From: Deltaproteobacteria bacterium
GTDB taxonomy: Bacteria > Myxococcota_A > UBA9042
Reading direction: 5' to 3'
Length of the DNA stretch: 49,162 nucleotides
NCBI GenBank assembly: GCA_016875335.1
Contig: VGRO01000024.1
Coordinates: forward strand, 1 to 49,162
This document shows, piece by piece, positions 27,801 through 37,954 of the stretch (positions are counted from its first letter, which is position 1; each line of letters opens with the position of its first letter). Both the position numbers and the translations under genes were made by a program. The notes beneath the pieces were generated by a model that saw nothing but the letters and a program-made list of their open reading frames with translations, made no database searches and was not told the origin of the DNA.

Positions 27801-28828
27801 GCAACAACTCGGTGGACGAAGGCTGCGACGACGACAACGACGACTACTGCGACGCCAACATGGTGACCATCGGCTCTGCGCCCACTTGCTCCAAAGGCGG
27901 CCTGGATTGCAACGACAACGACGGCAGCCAGAACCCCGGCGCAAAGGAGCTGTGCAACAGCCTCGACGACAACTGCAACGCGATCACCGACGAACAGGCC
28001 GCCGCCGGCTGTCCGCTCGACAAGAACGCGGTGTTCAAGTGCCAGTCCGGCCAGTGCGTCATCCAGTCGTGCGCAAGCGGGTTCTACGACCTCAACGGCG
28101 CCTTTACCGATGGCTGCGAGTGCAACGGCGTCGACCAGTGGGAACCCAACGACAGTTGCTCGCAGGCCTACTTGCTCGATTCGTCGCTCAACGACGGCGG
28201 CAAGACCGTGTACAGCCCCGAGGGCCGCGTGGTCACGACCGACCAGGATTGGTTCCGCGTGTACGCCGCCGACCTGGGCGACAGCGGCTATGCGGTGTGC
28301 GACAAGTTCAACCTGCGCGTCACGTTCATCAAGCAGCCCGGCGGCCTCGGGCTCGACGTATACCGCGGCGGGTGCCCGGCGGGTTCGCTGCCTGGCCCGC
28401 CCGGACCGGCGGGCAAGCCGCCGCTCAACAGTGACCAGGACAAGCGCTACGAGTCGGTCGCAGGCAACCAGACCTGCTGCGGGCAGTCCTCGTTCAACTG
28501 GTTTACCAACTTCAAGGGCGCAAGCGGCGGCGAACCGAGCCGGCAGTGGAGCGAGTACGGCGAGTGCCCGTGCGCCACCGGCGACACCTTTGACCAGAGC
28601 AACACCGGGTGGGCCACCGGCGGCAACCCGTACTGCATGCAGTTCAACACCAACGGCGTCTGCTTCCCGCGCGGCTACTACTTCACCACGTGCCAGGACG
28701 ACTCGGCGTGGTTCTACATCAAGGTGTACCGGCCGAGCGGCGCGCCGACCTGCGGCAACTACAAACTTGAAATCTCCAACGGCATCCACGGCCAGCCGGG
28801 CACGGGCAACGGCCGCAAGGGCTGGTAG
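9830..28828 (+). CDS. Giant Cys/Asp-repeat multi-domain lipoprotein (MopE-like scaffold, 6332 aa)
   Basis: This is a predicted surface lipoprotein. GRAIALAGILAAALAAC ends in a lipobox with Cys53 after a long n-region, and the ATG at 9830 has AGAGGA upstream. In order (approximate residues) it contains: an Ig-like domain (75-180); CTDC 'slime mold' repeats (184-545); a LamG-like domain (547-775); more CTDC repeats (780-1085); three beta domains (1085-1570); a pre-peptidase-like domain (1605-1723); and then 31 MopE-type motifs (CDGxDNNCDGxxDEGC with GDCDD..NPG) to about 6060. Inserted among the MopE motifs are a SUEL lectin (2003-2086), a lamin-tail-like domain (2787-2990), an unknown beta domain (3245-3400), a Gly-rich domain (3603-3900), six propeller-like modules (4038-5587) and a C-type lectin fold holding a TLDc domain (5660-5957). 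A Cys-containing C-terminal domain ends at 6332. MopE motifs suggest Ca or Cu binding. The role (adhesion, predation, matrix) is inferred only. Confidence 0.9.
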   Translation: MRNQHLLRAPTASAAEPAPEPQPCGAARRTTATGSTGRAIALAGILAAALAACAPQVEPDPPQSDPKADAKDAGGVDAEFAVKAFALGEPTLAASSPKNEATFPIAKGGSVNIDVAYAVSNFALGQVRCYLDGTFVGQGTGTGYKFAGVKKGAHTLACVLADNTATELTASTARFALIAKVAEPCTLGSDCVDDNACSDEVCVDLQCVYGIKLACCQSKYNCAAGEACVNANTATAKCSACTANSDCNDNESCTTDSCDLSGPKGVCKNSMADPECCSKATAPCDDGKSCTVDSCDTNLGKCKHVQPANVCCKDTDCSTADPCLVASCVDNECRTGPDIFKPKCCSAGYNTNCDDKNYCTIDKCEKNMGGWTQCTHVQDESKPKCCDVNGTNEQCNDKQPCTNDFCDNYECKNLQVKDCCQQTLDCDDNNPCTLDACEIAEGAQSGTCTYKKIAGCCTSIVDCDDNKFCTLDTCNYAALTCKYTKTDPTCCDTDAECDDGKLCTINACVNKVCVYSKDLTKPLCCESNAECSDGNPCTFDTCDLGAGALPVTAGLAAHYDARNVQSVVKDGTGKVSEWKDLSGKGRHLTPNGVAPVFGEKLLNGLPAVDFDATDRRMATAAFPLTTEVTVFAVIQFRKSDGWGAIVHHGSRDNDWSLEQNAIKQPGTTHFQSANDNDGAELTLLENTNYILFGRVAGTKRTYAAVANGASYTEATGTGNTIGQGNKVLFVGSSEISEDSRAYIGQILYYDKPLSDDDKNAVLNYLRKSWGIDATLAATSNTCKFTGNGVAGCCASNEECADNDCTTQDFCDGFNQCKHTLATGKCKIDIDCDDGKPCTADKCVTVDGCGQCQNVEVAASQCCDSDAYCDDKNPCTLDKCGSDNKCSTSKVSDCCLDDTDAQTACNDNNACTIEYCLNNQCRHTVPKNGCCATDADCDDKNGCTTDKCGNIVSGKGACAYTTTPGCNACDPAVDSSFDDGNVCTADGCVLSGGVYKQTHTAITGCCLDKLDCDDSKPCTYDYCIFNECVHTSSEAGQSLCCDPATEAVDCAYLNTSCAVGKCQSQSDGALKCAAVEKTPCVVNLSYCQDFEGTGTVKSMGWLPGDVAGTAATNWGIAKDGPLGPDQYARLTWTPTKSNFLTCLQSPVVQAAGASAITMQFDRSFLPAIANTTLTIRGSLGGASVDWNAATILDGPIATTDQLGPEKLTIKLPPELTGSNGLRLAFCVAASSSLNFDEFAVDNVCIVKGGPPVTKNGCPANQAVAVGTKLNVPIKVIDPDPTDIISFQLVSGPSFASVSSALYYWIDETWNSNVVLQPTQLGDVGEHTITVRYTDGFLQGLCTFKVTVTYQGGYLIWKPSEVPIASANAIKAALTSKGQFGQIVNDLSLYPDLAKFNGVFVTLGVYPDNHVLLESEVASLKAYLSGGGKVLLEGGDTFMFDTPTTLHAFFKIKGVLDSAPNGVTGPLKGYAAFADTSTSPPTPKAWAFDQGTAYNNVNDQIDGNLSVQKTRNLLKNDAVEKFWVAVGHDNPTAKYRTIGMSVPFGGVMASGSDTQTVMMERILTFFNNGFPDCKVDADCDDGNSCTADKCGAGACTNDNTCLCAAQTNLDCGAAPTKLVNNGGDSTQVTSVYSCDLANQWLGKEVSYGFKVTQGKPVTVELKNVSNATKTRLFVLKATGKGCDPLGCIAHDAKSITFAAGANIQYYVVVDTAGPSDTTQFDLSITCGQGEDCTNGKDDNGNGLIDCLDKNSCCGDAACQVEICNGIDDNCSGTIDEGCDDDGDAWCDSSLTVVGKPPICINGTGDCNDNDGTVNPGLAEICNNKKDDNCNTLQDEENSTGCTNLWTDLDGDTYGAGTSKCLCAASGTYKATKGGDCNDAKQTINPGVQETCATTEDDNCDGSNNDTNAVGCANFYTDIDGDAYGTTPFKCMCTGAGLISAKQPGDCNDANAGVNPAIDEKCNAVDDNCNGQVDEGCDDDADDYCDTGLAYDPPAAGQDVCSTAKDGQTLTLACPSGSTISAVKYAEYGTVTGTCPNLTKGSCDAAGELNYIASNCIGKSSCSTINWHTVLGDPCVGTVKTMAVVVTCSSGAGTATLDVCPKGPGDTDDLDPAINPEGKEICDGKDNNSDGVIDENCDKDKDGYCDSGIFTVGKPKACPLGGGDCNDGNANINPGVQEDCKTADDDNCNGGNNDAGAIDCTPLFFDADGDKFGTNANKCYCQPVGQYSAQNPGDCNDDNKNINPNAKEVCDNADNDCDKIVDNGCDDDGDLFCDSAMTVVGSPTVCANGTGDCVDTDAAINPSKAEICNNGKDDNCNGSENDVNAIGCTQFYADGDGDTYGAGTKKCMCTTSGTFTSTNGADCDDTAKTVNPGAPEACNDKDDNCDGSTDEGCDDDKDGYCDASMGFGGSASICPNGGGDCDDTKANVYKGKTAEVCDGLDDDCDGKADNGCDDDGDGWCDAALAVSNPLPSTCSKGSGDCDDYDSSVNPGAKEVCSNLKDDNCDGSQNDPSAIGCQNFYFDADGDTYGLNIAQCLCQASGAYKAKLSGDCDDTTAAVAPGQTEKCDTVDNNCDGNVDEDGSTGCTNYFYDNDKDGYGLDLVACKCASASPYTASQKGDCDDTNPNMAPGKTEICDNIDNNCDTKVDEGCNADGDQFCTVAMTVSGTPNVCPLGGGDCDDTDKNVNPAGNEVCDGKDNNCNGTTDDGCDDDNDDYCDGNMTTVGAPPTCSKGGGDCADNDNTINPGQKEVCGNTVDENCSGSTNDPNAVNCQIFYVDFDGDGYGKGSTVFKKVAINEIRRNSNGFPGVTGNEFIEILVTADLTASELEGYFFGDSSATGDAKLGKYQLVLGSLNLTTIKAGTIVTIAGQGAGVAQDLTYNPAAADWNLTLHFDTAYIKTIAAGGDFAAADVAWIDSSNSGTTSIDSIRYGAATGALGAAAKTQLSGSPSNGTTGVIAFTGDITGLNNAANYALDGTATPGQPNGGSNSTFVTWLRQVSSTGESQCLCIATSTYKTTQGGDCNDGNSNVFTGATEVCDGIDNNCNSVIDEGCDQDGDGYCDSNKITIGTPSTCPKGGGDCVDTDKTINPGAIESCADGVDTNCDGNLNGTGGAGCTDFYYDGDSDGYGANVKQCMCAANGPYKAIQAGDCDDTNSAVKPGVAENCATPYDDNCNGNLNDAGATNCSKYYKDVDKDGYGVGSAVCACIPSGDNIATVGGDCNDADGQTNPGKVELCDGKDNNCNGAAPSAVETNLATGTSNSLTNYLAQEVVWTLPGSFAKIDVSFNAPTAQNVTLTIFKSSTLPAAINSPSPVETIGPVSVAQNGAGVYTKYTFTSTAKPNVLAGEKWVFVWKASSTGLTIQESTGNQYTKGGAHFAPSTPFSWSALGSGSTDVTFQAYLIVTGNTVDEGCDDDGDKYCDSAMVTASPAPAVCINGGNDCDDTKSTVNPGATEACDNLDNNCNGSSDESCDADGDQWCAAGKTVVGTPSICPLGKDDCDDGNKLIYPGKAENCDDLDNNCDGSKDEGCNADNDGYCTSAMATIGTPAICNKGGGDCKDNDAAINPGAVEACDGIDNNCAGGVDEVCADLDKDGYCNGSVGCATCGNGNDGDFNATTNTTLTAKGYNFKNFTIASGVVVTVTGNVEPLLIRATNKIDIKGTLVLDGTAGTDATGSSNGCLGGQSTPGKAVAGGFDGGYGVYSDPNAVYDGNGPGGGKKGIYNFSGGCGSGGGGGGHGSAGANGGAANGSLGMGGGTYGSIDQDKLIGGSGGGAGGYGSAYNATGAGGGGGGGVVRFDAPDIVITGKVTANGGAGGWQKNNCDGGASGGGAGGAIWVRGNKVDISGGTLSSAGGAAGQLQDGNNCGTAGGAGGNGRIRIDANTLVSAGTTTPSYITGAKDGLGSPLSASCPKGGGDCNDGDKNVNPAATENCNTATDDNCNGLVNEANAANCTNWYADDDLDGYGGGTAVCQCTQSKALPTNIGGDCKDTDITVNPGQAEVCDGLDNDCKSGADNGCDDDGDLYCDNTMILKDTAKCTKSLTSCKDQAIWPPQYKGSTISMDTRSHGGGYNPFYKEYWYPEWAGGTIYRYDLNYQSKGTFNAGQGEMMQLWGDTDGNFYTANWSYNTITKRKALSNQILWSYNIGYYAGGVTADSNYVYGMRADYNYTVHQLNKSTGQLVKTFNLNGGSFGDWMYGGFAKVGDTFLVGRGNAVVWAYDANTYNNTGSYNVATNIYNMAFNGTDYCISANSSTVYCYKVWGNVCGQSCSSSILWPPKTSTVVNFNTVSHGGGYSPKAKEFWYPSWSGSTVYRYSGSNYSFLGTFDSGQQQMMQLWGDIDGYYYTANWGMNTVTKKADMSSTTAWTYNMGETAGAVTADSDYVYALGADSRRVRRLNKATGALIDTFLLSGGGSDTVYGGMAVGGPNLLVGRGSGAVYHYSLNQMTVGDVWPPVYTGAVSMNTRSHGGGYSSKDKEFWYPEWAGTTVYRYNEQYQYLGTFDSGQPQMMQLWGDTDGTYYTANWGYGTVTKMANKSSQRLWTASLGQTMGGVAADENYVYAMPYTGTTIWRLNKSNGSVVATYNFSGGNTSSACYGGLAVIGDKLLVGRDNAVVYRYNKNTYQYLDSFNVATNIYNMAFTGSEYCISNNGSTVWCYAVYGQTVPLVSTFQAATNIYNMSFTGDKYCISNNSSTVYCYNIAGSNCTKGDDCDDNQKTTFPGATEICDNLDSNCNNIVDDGCDDDNDNYCEAGLTIVGTPSTCTAGGGDCNDNSPSINPAPTTKENCATPEDDNCDGASDQLGALGCSKWYFDNDGDGQGTTAFECRCSVSGKYSALQSGDCDDNDPKQFSGTGVPKAISGVYKGAPITMETRSHGGGYSATYGEYWYPEWAGYTIYRYDQQYQYKGTFNSGLPQMMQLWGDSDDTYYTANWGYNTINKWKGMGGQQLWSFNIGSTAGAVTSDGNNVYAMRSSGMGVWVLDKNTGAQVKVINLSGGSDGGNYGGLAVYAGVLYVGRDHAQVYRYDLSTGKIMDQFAVATNIYNMAFNGTEYCISANSNQVHCYTIAGNTAPIEVCDGKDNNCNLVVDEGCDVDKDGYCDAKLQVSSTVACPKTTPVTTTCLNMPPTYKGAPVTMETYSHGGGYSPKYNEYWYPQWAGTTIYRFNASYQYLGAFNSGRSQIMQLWGDTDGTYYTANWGHNSVSKWNDKGATELWRYNMPSTTGGVTADATFVYGMLYYGMEVHVLNKSNGQLVKKINLTGGVDTTMYGGLAAVGGSLFLGRYTGAVYRYDIVTGKLLDQFSVATNIYNMAFNGKEYCISANSNQVYCYNLNPTACTFGDDCSDLEKGVNPGIKELCDGVDNNCNSQNDEGCDDDGDSWCDSAMVTVGTPEPGPGVPSNVSVTMDTKSHGGGFSPKYQEYWYPEWSGTTIYRYDKNRVFLGTFNSGRSEIMQVWGDTDGTYFTANWGHYSVSKWNDKGSSELWRYNMGNYAGAVSCDDQYVYAMLYTGMNVVVLNKSNGAFVKNITLLGGADTTIYGGLAAVGKYFYVGRHDGSVYRYEKATGVYKDKFVFNASIWNMSFNGKEYCISANSTSVYCADLFPNSCVFGGGDCDDTNPKVNPATAEICDGADNNCNKVVDEAGSLGCSQYYYDGDQDGYGVNSSQCLCESGKQFKAVGTPTTYANARADCKAWGGDLVSIYSDGDNGYVRKLANDAGVTGNVWVGLSDSAQEGVFKWVSNEAMTYSNWDSNEPAGSAFVGTAVLSPTQQSQLNTWYGNSAQKWSLCYRGTQHGFNSNTFHNQCNAYTKTLSILRDTSGNIFGGYNSGTWNWPSGYNYYNPGGTWLFSFKNNYKSNWGGNCAGQNYGTYNHPSYGPTFGGGHDLYVDSSMKSGYTYFGYSYYCPVGSCGNGSCMSYFSYQYSGWQLNEVEVYYADGTATGGPDNPEDFVYMKSSGKWADDAATATAGYVCSRSLSLFTAKTNNDCDDACPTCAPGKAEQCEGKDNNCNNSVDEGCDDDNDDYCDANMVTIGSAPTCSKGGLDCNDNDGSQNPGAKELCNSLDDNCNAITDEQAAAGCPLDKNAVFKCQSGQCVIQSCASGFYDLNGAFTDGCECNGVDQWEPNDSCSQAYLLDSSLNDGGKTVYSPEGRVVTTDQDWFRVYAADLGDSGYAVCDKFNLRVTFIKQPGGLGLDVYRGGCPAGSLPGPPGPAGKPPLNSDQDKRYESVAGNQTCCGQSSFNWFTNFKGASGGEPSRQWSEYGECPCATGDTFDQSNTGWATGGNPYCMQFNTNGVCFPRGYYFTTCQDDSAWFYIKVYRPSGAPTCGNYKLEISNGIHGQPGTGNGRKGW
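15836..16085 (+). other. SUEL-type (Gal_lectin) domain within the giant protein
   Basis: Residues ~2003-2086 read DGQTLTLACPSG at the start and show YAEYGT, GSCDA, CIGKSSCS and DPCVGTVKTMAVVVTC. These are the cysteine framework and end motif of the SUEL / D-galactoside-binding lectin family (PF02140). It is inserted in the linker of one MopE repeat. Sugar binding is expected from the family but not shown. Confidence 0.75.
20640..21530 (+). other. Glycine-rich domain within the giant protein
   Basis: Residues ~3603-3900 begin with a short beta segment (LTAKGYNFKNFTIASGVVV) and continue into Gly-rich stretches such as GSGGGGGGHGSAGANGG and GAGGGGGGGVVRFDAP, ending VDISGGTLSSAGGAAG. This resembles the beta-helix-like Gly-rich domains of large secreted proteins. 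It has no active site that I can see. Confidence 0.6.
21942..26590 (+). repeat. Six propeller-like modules of ~180-220 residues in the giant protein
   Basis: Six copies start near 21942, 22612, 23149, 24357, 25147 and 25960. Each opens with SHGGGYxxxxxEYWYPEWAG (or close) and TIYRY. Each continues with MMQLWGDTDGTYYTANWG, a YGGLAxxGxxLxVGR segment, and in most copies a terminal VATNIYNMAFNG..YCISANS..VYCY segment. The first three are contiguous; the last three are each separated by one or two MopE motifs. Copy 3 carries a duplicated terminal segment. Stretches of the DNA are nearly identical between copies, suggesting recent duplication or gene conversion. Confidence 0.8.
26810..27705 (+). 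other. C-type-lectin fold interrupted by a TLDc domain, within the giant protein
   Basis: The N-terminal half of a C-type lectin domain runs ~5660-5742 (YANARADCKAWGGDLVSI, NVWVGLSDSAQEGVFKWVS, NWDSNEP). The C-terminal half (PEDFVYMKSSGKWADD, GYVCSRS) resumes at ~5921-5957. Between them lies a region with TLDc character: WSLCYRGTQHGFNSNTFHNQC, TLSILRDTSGNIFGGYNSGTW, TWLFSFKN and a later LNEVEVYYAD strand. Both calls rest on motif patterns only. Confidence 0.65.
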
Positions 28829-28844
28829 CCGCCGCAAGGGTCGA

Positions 28845-29627
28845 TTGCCGCGCCTCGCCAGTTGGAACGTCAACGGCCTGCGCGCCTGCGGTCAGAAGGG
28901 TTTCGGCTCCTGGCTGCAGGCGTGCGGTGCCGACATCGTCTGCCTGCAAGAAATCCGCGCGACGCCGGATCAGTTGCCCGAGGAATTGCGGGCGCCGCCG
29001 CGTTGGCACACGGCCTTTCAGCCAGCGGAGCGCCCGGGGTATAGCGGCGTGGCCGTGATGGCGCGCCGTCCCTGGGATGAGTTGCAGACGGCGTTGGGCG
29101 ATCCGACCTTCGACTGCGAGGGTCGGTTGCAGTTGGCGCGGTTTGGGCGCCTGTGGATTGCCGGCGTCTACTTTCCCAACGGCAACGGCAAGGAGCGCGA
29201 CAACAGCCGCGTGCCGTACAAGCTCGCCTTCTATCGGGCACTACAGGCCCGGCTGCAGCCGCTCGCAGACGCGGGCGAACCCGTCGCGGTTCTCGGCGAC
29301 TGGAACACGGCGCCCGAAGCGATCGATCTCGCGCGGCCCAAGGACAACGAGAAGACCAGTGGCTTCTTGCCCGAGGAGCGGGCCGAGGTCGCGCGTTGGC
29401 TCCAGCAAGGTTGGACAGACGCGTTTCGCCACCTGCATCCGGGGGCGACAGGCGCGTACTCGTGGTGGTCGCAGCGGTTCGGTGTGCGCGCCAAGAACAT
29501 CGGTTGGCGCATCGACTTGAGCCTGCTGTCAGCGGCGGCGACGGCCCGGTTGCGGGCAGCGGGCCTCTCGCCCGAGGTGCAGGGCTCGGACCACTGCCCC
29601 ATTTGGATCGAGTTGGCCGACGCCTGA
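28845..29627 (+). CDS. xth: Exodeoxyribonuclease III / AP endonuclease
   Basis: This 260-residue member of the ExoIII family is a Mg-dependent 3'-5' exonuclease and AP endonuclease of base-excision repair. Motifs are in order: ASWNVNGLRA (metal-binding Asn8), IVCLQEIRA (Glu36), YFPNGNGKERD, AVLGDWNTAP (catalytic Asp and Asn), YSWWSQRFGVRAKNIGWRID, and GSDHCPI (Asp249-His250) at the C-terminus. The start is a TTG at 28845, which gives M-PRLASWNVNG, the normal family N-terminus, and has AAGGG just upstream. Codons further upstream lie inside the giant gene. It begins 16 bases after the giant stop and may be read from the same transcript. Its stop abuts the stop of the convergent VWA gene with no bases between. 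Confidence 0.93.
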   Translation: MPRLASWNVNGLRACGQKGFGSWLQACGADIVCLQEIRATPDQLPEELRAPPRWHTAFQPAERPGYSGVAVMARRPWDELQTALGDPTFDCEGRLQLARFGRLWIAGVYFPNGNGKERDNSRVPYKLAFYRALQARLQPLADAGEPVAVLGDWNTAPEAIDLARPKDNEKTSGFLPEERAEVARWLQQGWTDAFRHLHPGATGAYSWWSQRFGVRAKNIGWRIDLSLLSAAATARLRAAGLSPEVQGSDHCPIWIELADA

Positions 29628-30656
29628 TCAGTCCTTGTTGACGATGATCGAGGTGACCCCGATGCCGCGCGACTTGGCGGCGCCGATGGCCATGCCGCGG
29701 GTGACGTCGCCGTAGTCGTCGTGCGGCGGGGCATCGCCGATCAGCACGATGACTTTGGCCGCATCGGGTCGCCACGCCATGCCCGTCGCCGCCCGGTGGA
29801 TGCCAGCGTACACATGCTCGGGGAAGTCGCCGCCGCAGTCGACCTTGGCGCGGGCCAACGCACCGGCGACGTCGCCCTTGTCCTCGGTCAGGCCGAGTTC
29901 GAGCTTGGTCACGTAGCTGCAGTCGGGGGTCTTGTCCTTGTAGTACACGACGCCCATGCGCGTCTTGCCGCTGCGGCTGAACGCGGTCGCCATCATCCCC
30001 GCCGCGGCGCTGCGCATGGCCGACAAGTCGTCGCGCATCGAACCCGTGGTGTCGATGAGCAGCACCATGTCCAGGTCGGGCACGGCCGTCAGCGTCCCCA
30101 GCAACCGCTGGATGGCGCCCGGCAGCTGACCCGCGCTTGCAGCGGCCAACACGCTTCCGCCGGTGCTGACGGCGATTTCGCGAAACGACTGGGCGGTGCC
30201 GGCATCGAAATTGCCCGGCGGCAACGACGAAATGCGCACCGGGGGCGGCCGAGTCGGCGCAGTCGGAGGTGTGGGAGGCGGAGCAAGCGGCGGCGCGGGC
30301 GGCGTTGGACGGCCGCTGGACCCCGACGCCGAACTGCCGTCGCTGGCGGGCACCGTCAACCCCTTGGGCTCTGGCGGCTTGGGGTCGGCCTTGGGCGGCT
30401 CCGGGCGCGCCGCGTCGGCCTTTGGAGGGTCCGCCCTGGGTTCCGGGGGCTTGGGCTTGGGCTTCGCCTTTGCCGGCGGAGGCGGTCCGTGTTGGAAGAC
30501 GATCTGCGCCTCTTCCGGGCCGGCGAGCAGGGCCTCGGGCGGTGCCAGCGCCAGCGCAACATCGGTGGCCAAGGGCGGTGGCGGCTCCTGTTTCTCGCAA
30601 CCGCAGGCGGCCGTCGCTGCGAGCGCGGACAGCAGAAGGAATCGGAACGTGCGCAT
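29628..30656 (-). CDS. VWA-domain lipoprotein with Pro/Lys-rich stalk
   Basis: This 342-residue predicted lipoprotein has n-region MRTFRFLLLSALAATAAC, with the T-A-A-C lipobox at Cys18 and a second Cys at 20. A Pro-, Lys- and Glu-rich stretch (about residues 45-140) probably spans periplasm or peptidoglycan. The C-terminal half is a von Willebrand factor A domain: MVLLIDTTGSMRDDL gives the MIDAS DxTxS motif (Asp202), followed by MGVVYYKDK, GGDFPEHVYAGIH and VIVLIGDAPPHDDYG. VWA domains bind protein partners through a metal ion, but the partner here is unknown. An upstream in-frame ATG at 30668 is possible. It follows the 413-residue lipoprotein by 62 bases on the same strand and could be the last gene of that operon. 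Confidence 0.85.
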   Translation of the reverse strand: MRTFRFLLLSALAATAACGCEKQEPPPPLATDVALALAPPEALLAGPEEAQIVFQHGPPPPAKAKPKPKPPEPRADPPKADAARPEPPKADPKPPEPKGLTVPASDGSSASGSSGRPTPPAPPLAPPPTPPTAPTRPPPVRISSLPPGNFDAGTAQSFREIAVSTGGSVLAAASAGQLPGAIQRLLGTLTAVPDLDMVLLIDTTGSMRDDLSAMRSAAAGMMATAFSRSGKTRMGVVYYKDKTPDCSYVTKLELGLTEDKGDVAGALARAKVDCGGDFPEHVYAGIHRAATGMAWRPDAAKVIVLIGDAPPHDDYGDVTRGMAIGAAKSRGIGVTSIIVNKD

Positions 30657-30718
30657 GACGGAGACCATTGGCCCGTGGGTGGACCCGCTCGTACGGACGC
30701 GCGAGGTGGCGCAGCGCG

Positions 30719-31960
30719 TCACGGCGGGCGCTCCGTCCCGTTTTCGGGCTTGCCTTTGATGGCGGCCTCGCGCGGCCGGCGCGGCACGGGCTTGTCCGGC
30801 AGCGGCTCGCACAAAACGGACAAGCTCTGTTGGGGTTGGGTACGCAACGGCTCAAGGTGCTGGGCCGTCAACGCGTCGCGGACGACCGCATGGGCCTCCG
30901 CCACCGCTTCGCCACAGACGACATCAACCTGCAGAGCCGTGTCGATGGCGACGGCGTAGTCGCCCTTGGACAGCGCCGCGCGCGCGTCGCGCAGCCAGAT
31001 CGACTGCGGGTCGGCGTCGCTCGCCGCCTGTCCGCCACTGCCGCCAGCGATGCGTCTCTTGCGCGTCGCAAGGCGGGCTTCGGCCTTGGCGAGCTCGACC
31101 TCGGCCGCGTCGGCGCGCTCGCACGCCACTGCCAGCGGACCCGCAGCCTTGTCGGCGGGCGACGCATCGGCCTTGCCAGCGCACAGGGCGCGCAGGTGCT
31201 CCACATCCATGCTTGCGTGGGCGCGGTTCGCAAAGGGCGACCATTGCCAGCCGTGCGCGGTATTGCGCAACAGCCGTGAGGCCCGCGCGAACTGGACTTC
31301 TTCACCAAGCGCCCCGTCGTAGAAGCGCGCAGAGACCACGGCCAGCGCCGGCCGTTCGGGGTCGCCGGTGGCGAACAGGCCGGCCCACGCACCCGCGTCG
31401 TGCCCGGCTCTCCTGCGCTCGGGCGGTAGCGTGGTCGGCTGGCGCGTCAGCGGATCGAACGCGTGCGACACCCGCGTGTCGTCGGCAAACGCCGCGACCA
31501 CCAGGAACGCTTTGCCGCTTTCGGCGACCTTGTCGGCGCGTTCGACGGTCCTTTGCAGCAGGCAGACTTCCACGACCTGCGCCGGGTCGCCCGCCTTGGC
31601 TGGCGGGTAGGTCAGCTCCACTCGGCGGGCCAGCGCGTAGTCGTCGGGTGCATCGGATGCGCACCCGGTCTTGGCTTGCAGCACCGCGCCGCCGTTGGTG
31701 CCACCGCCACCCAGGCGCGGCGCAGGTGGCGGCACCGCCGGCAGGGCATCGCCCAGCGTATGGCCCGCGGGCAGGGCGTAGGGTTCCGCTTCGATGGCGA
31801 CTTCGGCCGTCGCCGTCGACGATGTTGCGCGCGGCAGCGACGGGGCTTGGACCTGCGGGCCTGTGGACGGCGCAGACCACTCGCGCGGCTTGGGAGCCTT
31901 GCCCTGACAAGCGGCCGCGACTGCCATGGTTGCGGCGGCGAGCCAGCGCAGCGTCCGCAT
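30719..31960 (-). CDS. Putative lipoprotein of unknown function (413 aa)
   Basis: The N-terminus MRTLRWLAAATMAVAAAC is a lipoprotein signal (Cys18). A low-complexity Ser/Thr/Pro region follows to about residue 95. A folded middle part (about 95-270: RRVELTYPPAKAG, VVEVCLLQRTVERADK, AFLVVAAFADDTRVSHAFD, ALAVVSARFYDGALGEEVQ) is next, then a helical, Ala/Glu/Arg-rich C-terminal part (about 285-400). I recognise no family. The gene starts 5 bases after the stop of the 1969-residue MopE-repeat protein, so the two are surely co-transcribed and may act together at the envelope. The start is chosen by the signal peptide. The frame continues upstream only as shadow of the neighbouring gene. Confidence 0.8.
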   Translation of the reverse strand: MRTLRWLAAATMAVAAACQGKAPKPREWSAPSTGPQVQAPSLPRATSSTATAEVAIEAEPYALPAGHTLGDALPAVPPPAPRLGGGGTNGGAVLQAKTGCASDAPDDYALARRVELTYPPAKAGDPAQVVEVCLLQRTVERADKVAESGKAFLVVAAFADDTRVSHAFDPLTRQPTTLPPERRRAGHDAGAWAGLFATGDPERPALAVVSARFYDGALGEEVQFARASRLLRNTAHGWQWSPFANRAHASMDVEHLRALCAGKADASPADKAAGPLAVACERADAAEVELAKAEARLATRKRRIAGGSGGQAASDADPQSIWLRDARAALSKGDYAVAIDTALQVDVVCGEAVAEAHAVVRDALTAQHLEPLRTQPQQSLSVLCEPLPDKPVPRRPREAAIKGKPENGTERPP

Positions 31961-31965
31961 CGCGG

Positions 31966-37875
<5,910 letters not shown>

Positions 37876-37954
37876 TGCTTGCCTGCGCAGTCCTTTTTCC
37901 GCGCGGCGCGCCGGGCGGGCAAATCGCAAAAGGTAGCCCGAATTGGGCGGTTGT

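Larger units (their letters stand above)
15100..28010 (+). repeat. MopE-type putative metal-binding repeat array (31 motifs, interrupted)
   Basis: This is a protein-level repeat of two alternating forms. One is GGGDCDDxxxxxNPGAxExCDGxDNNCDGxxDEGCDDDGDxYC. The other has a DxDGDxYGxxxxxCxC linker, as in ICNNKKDDNCNTLQ. I counted 31 CxxxxDxNCxG cores by eye. The Asp/Asn-rich loops look like calcium- or copper-binding turns, as known for PF11617-like (MopE) motifs. The array is broken at several points by inserted domains. Confidence 0.8.

Noticed and set aside
15100..28010. Repeated units as a possible CRISPR or DNA satellite array
   Set aside because: The repeats are in a continuous reading frame, vary at synonymous sites and encode known protein repeat families.
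28110..28844. Longer N-terminus for exonuclease III
   Set aside because: The upstream part of that frame lies inside the giant gene and gives Arg/Thr/Ala-rich shadow; the TTG at 28845 gives the normal family start.
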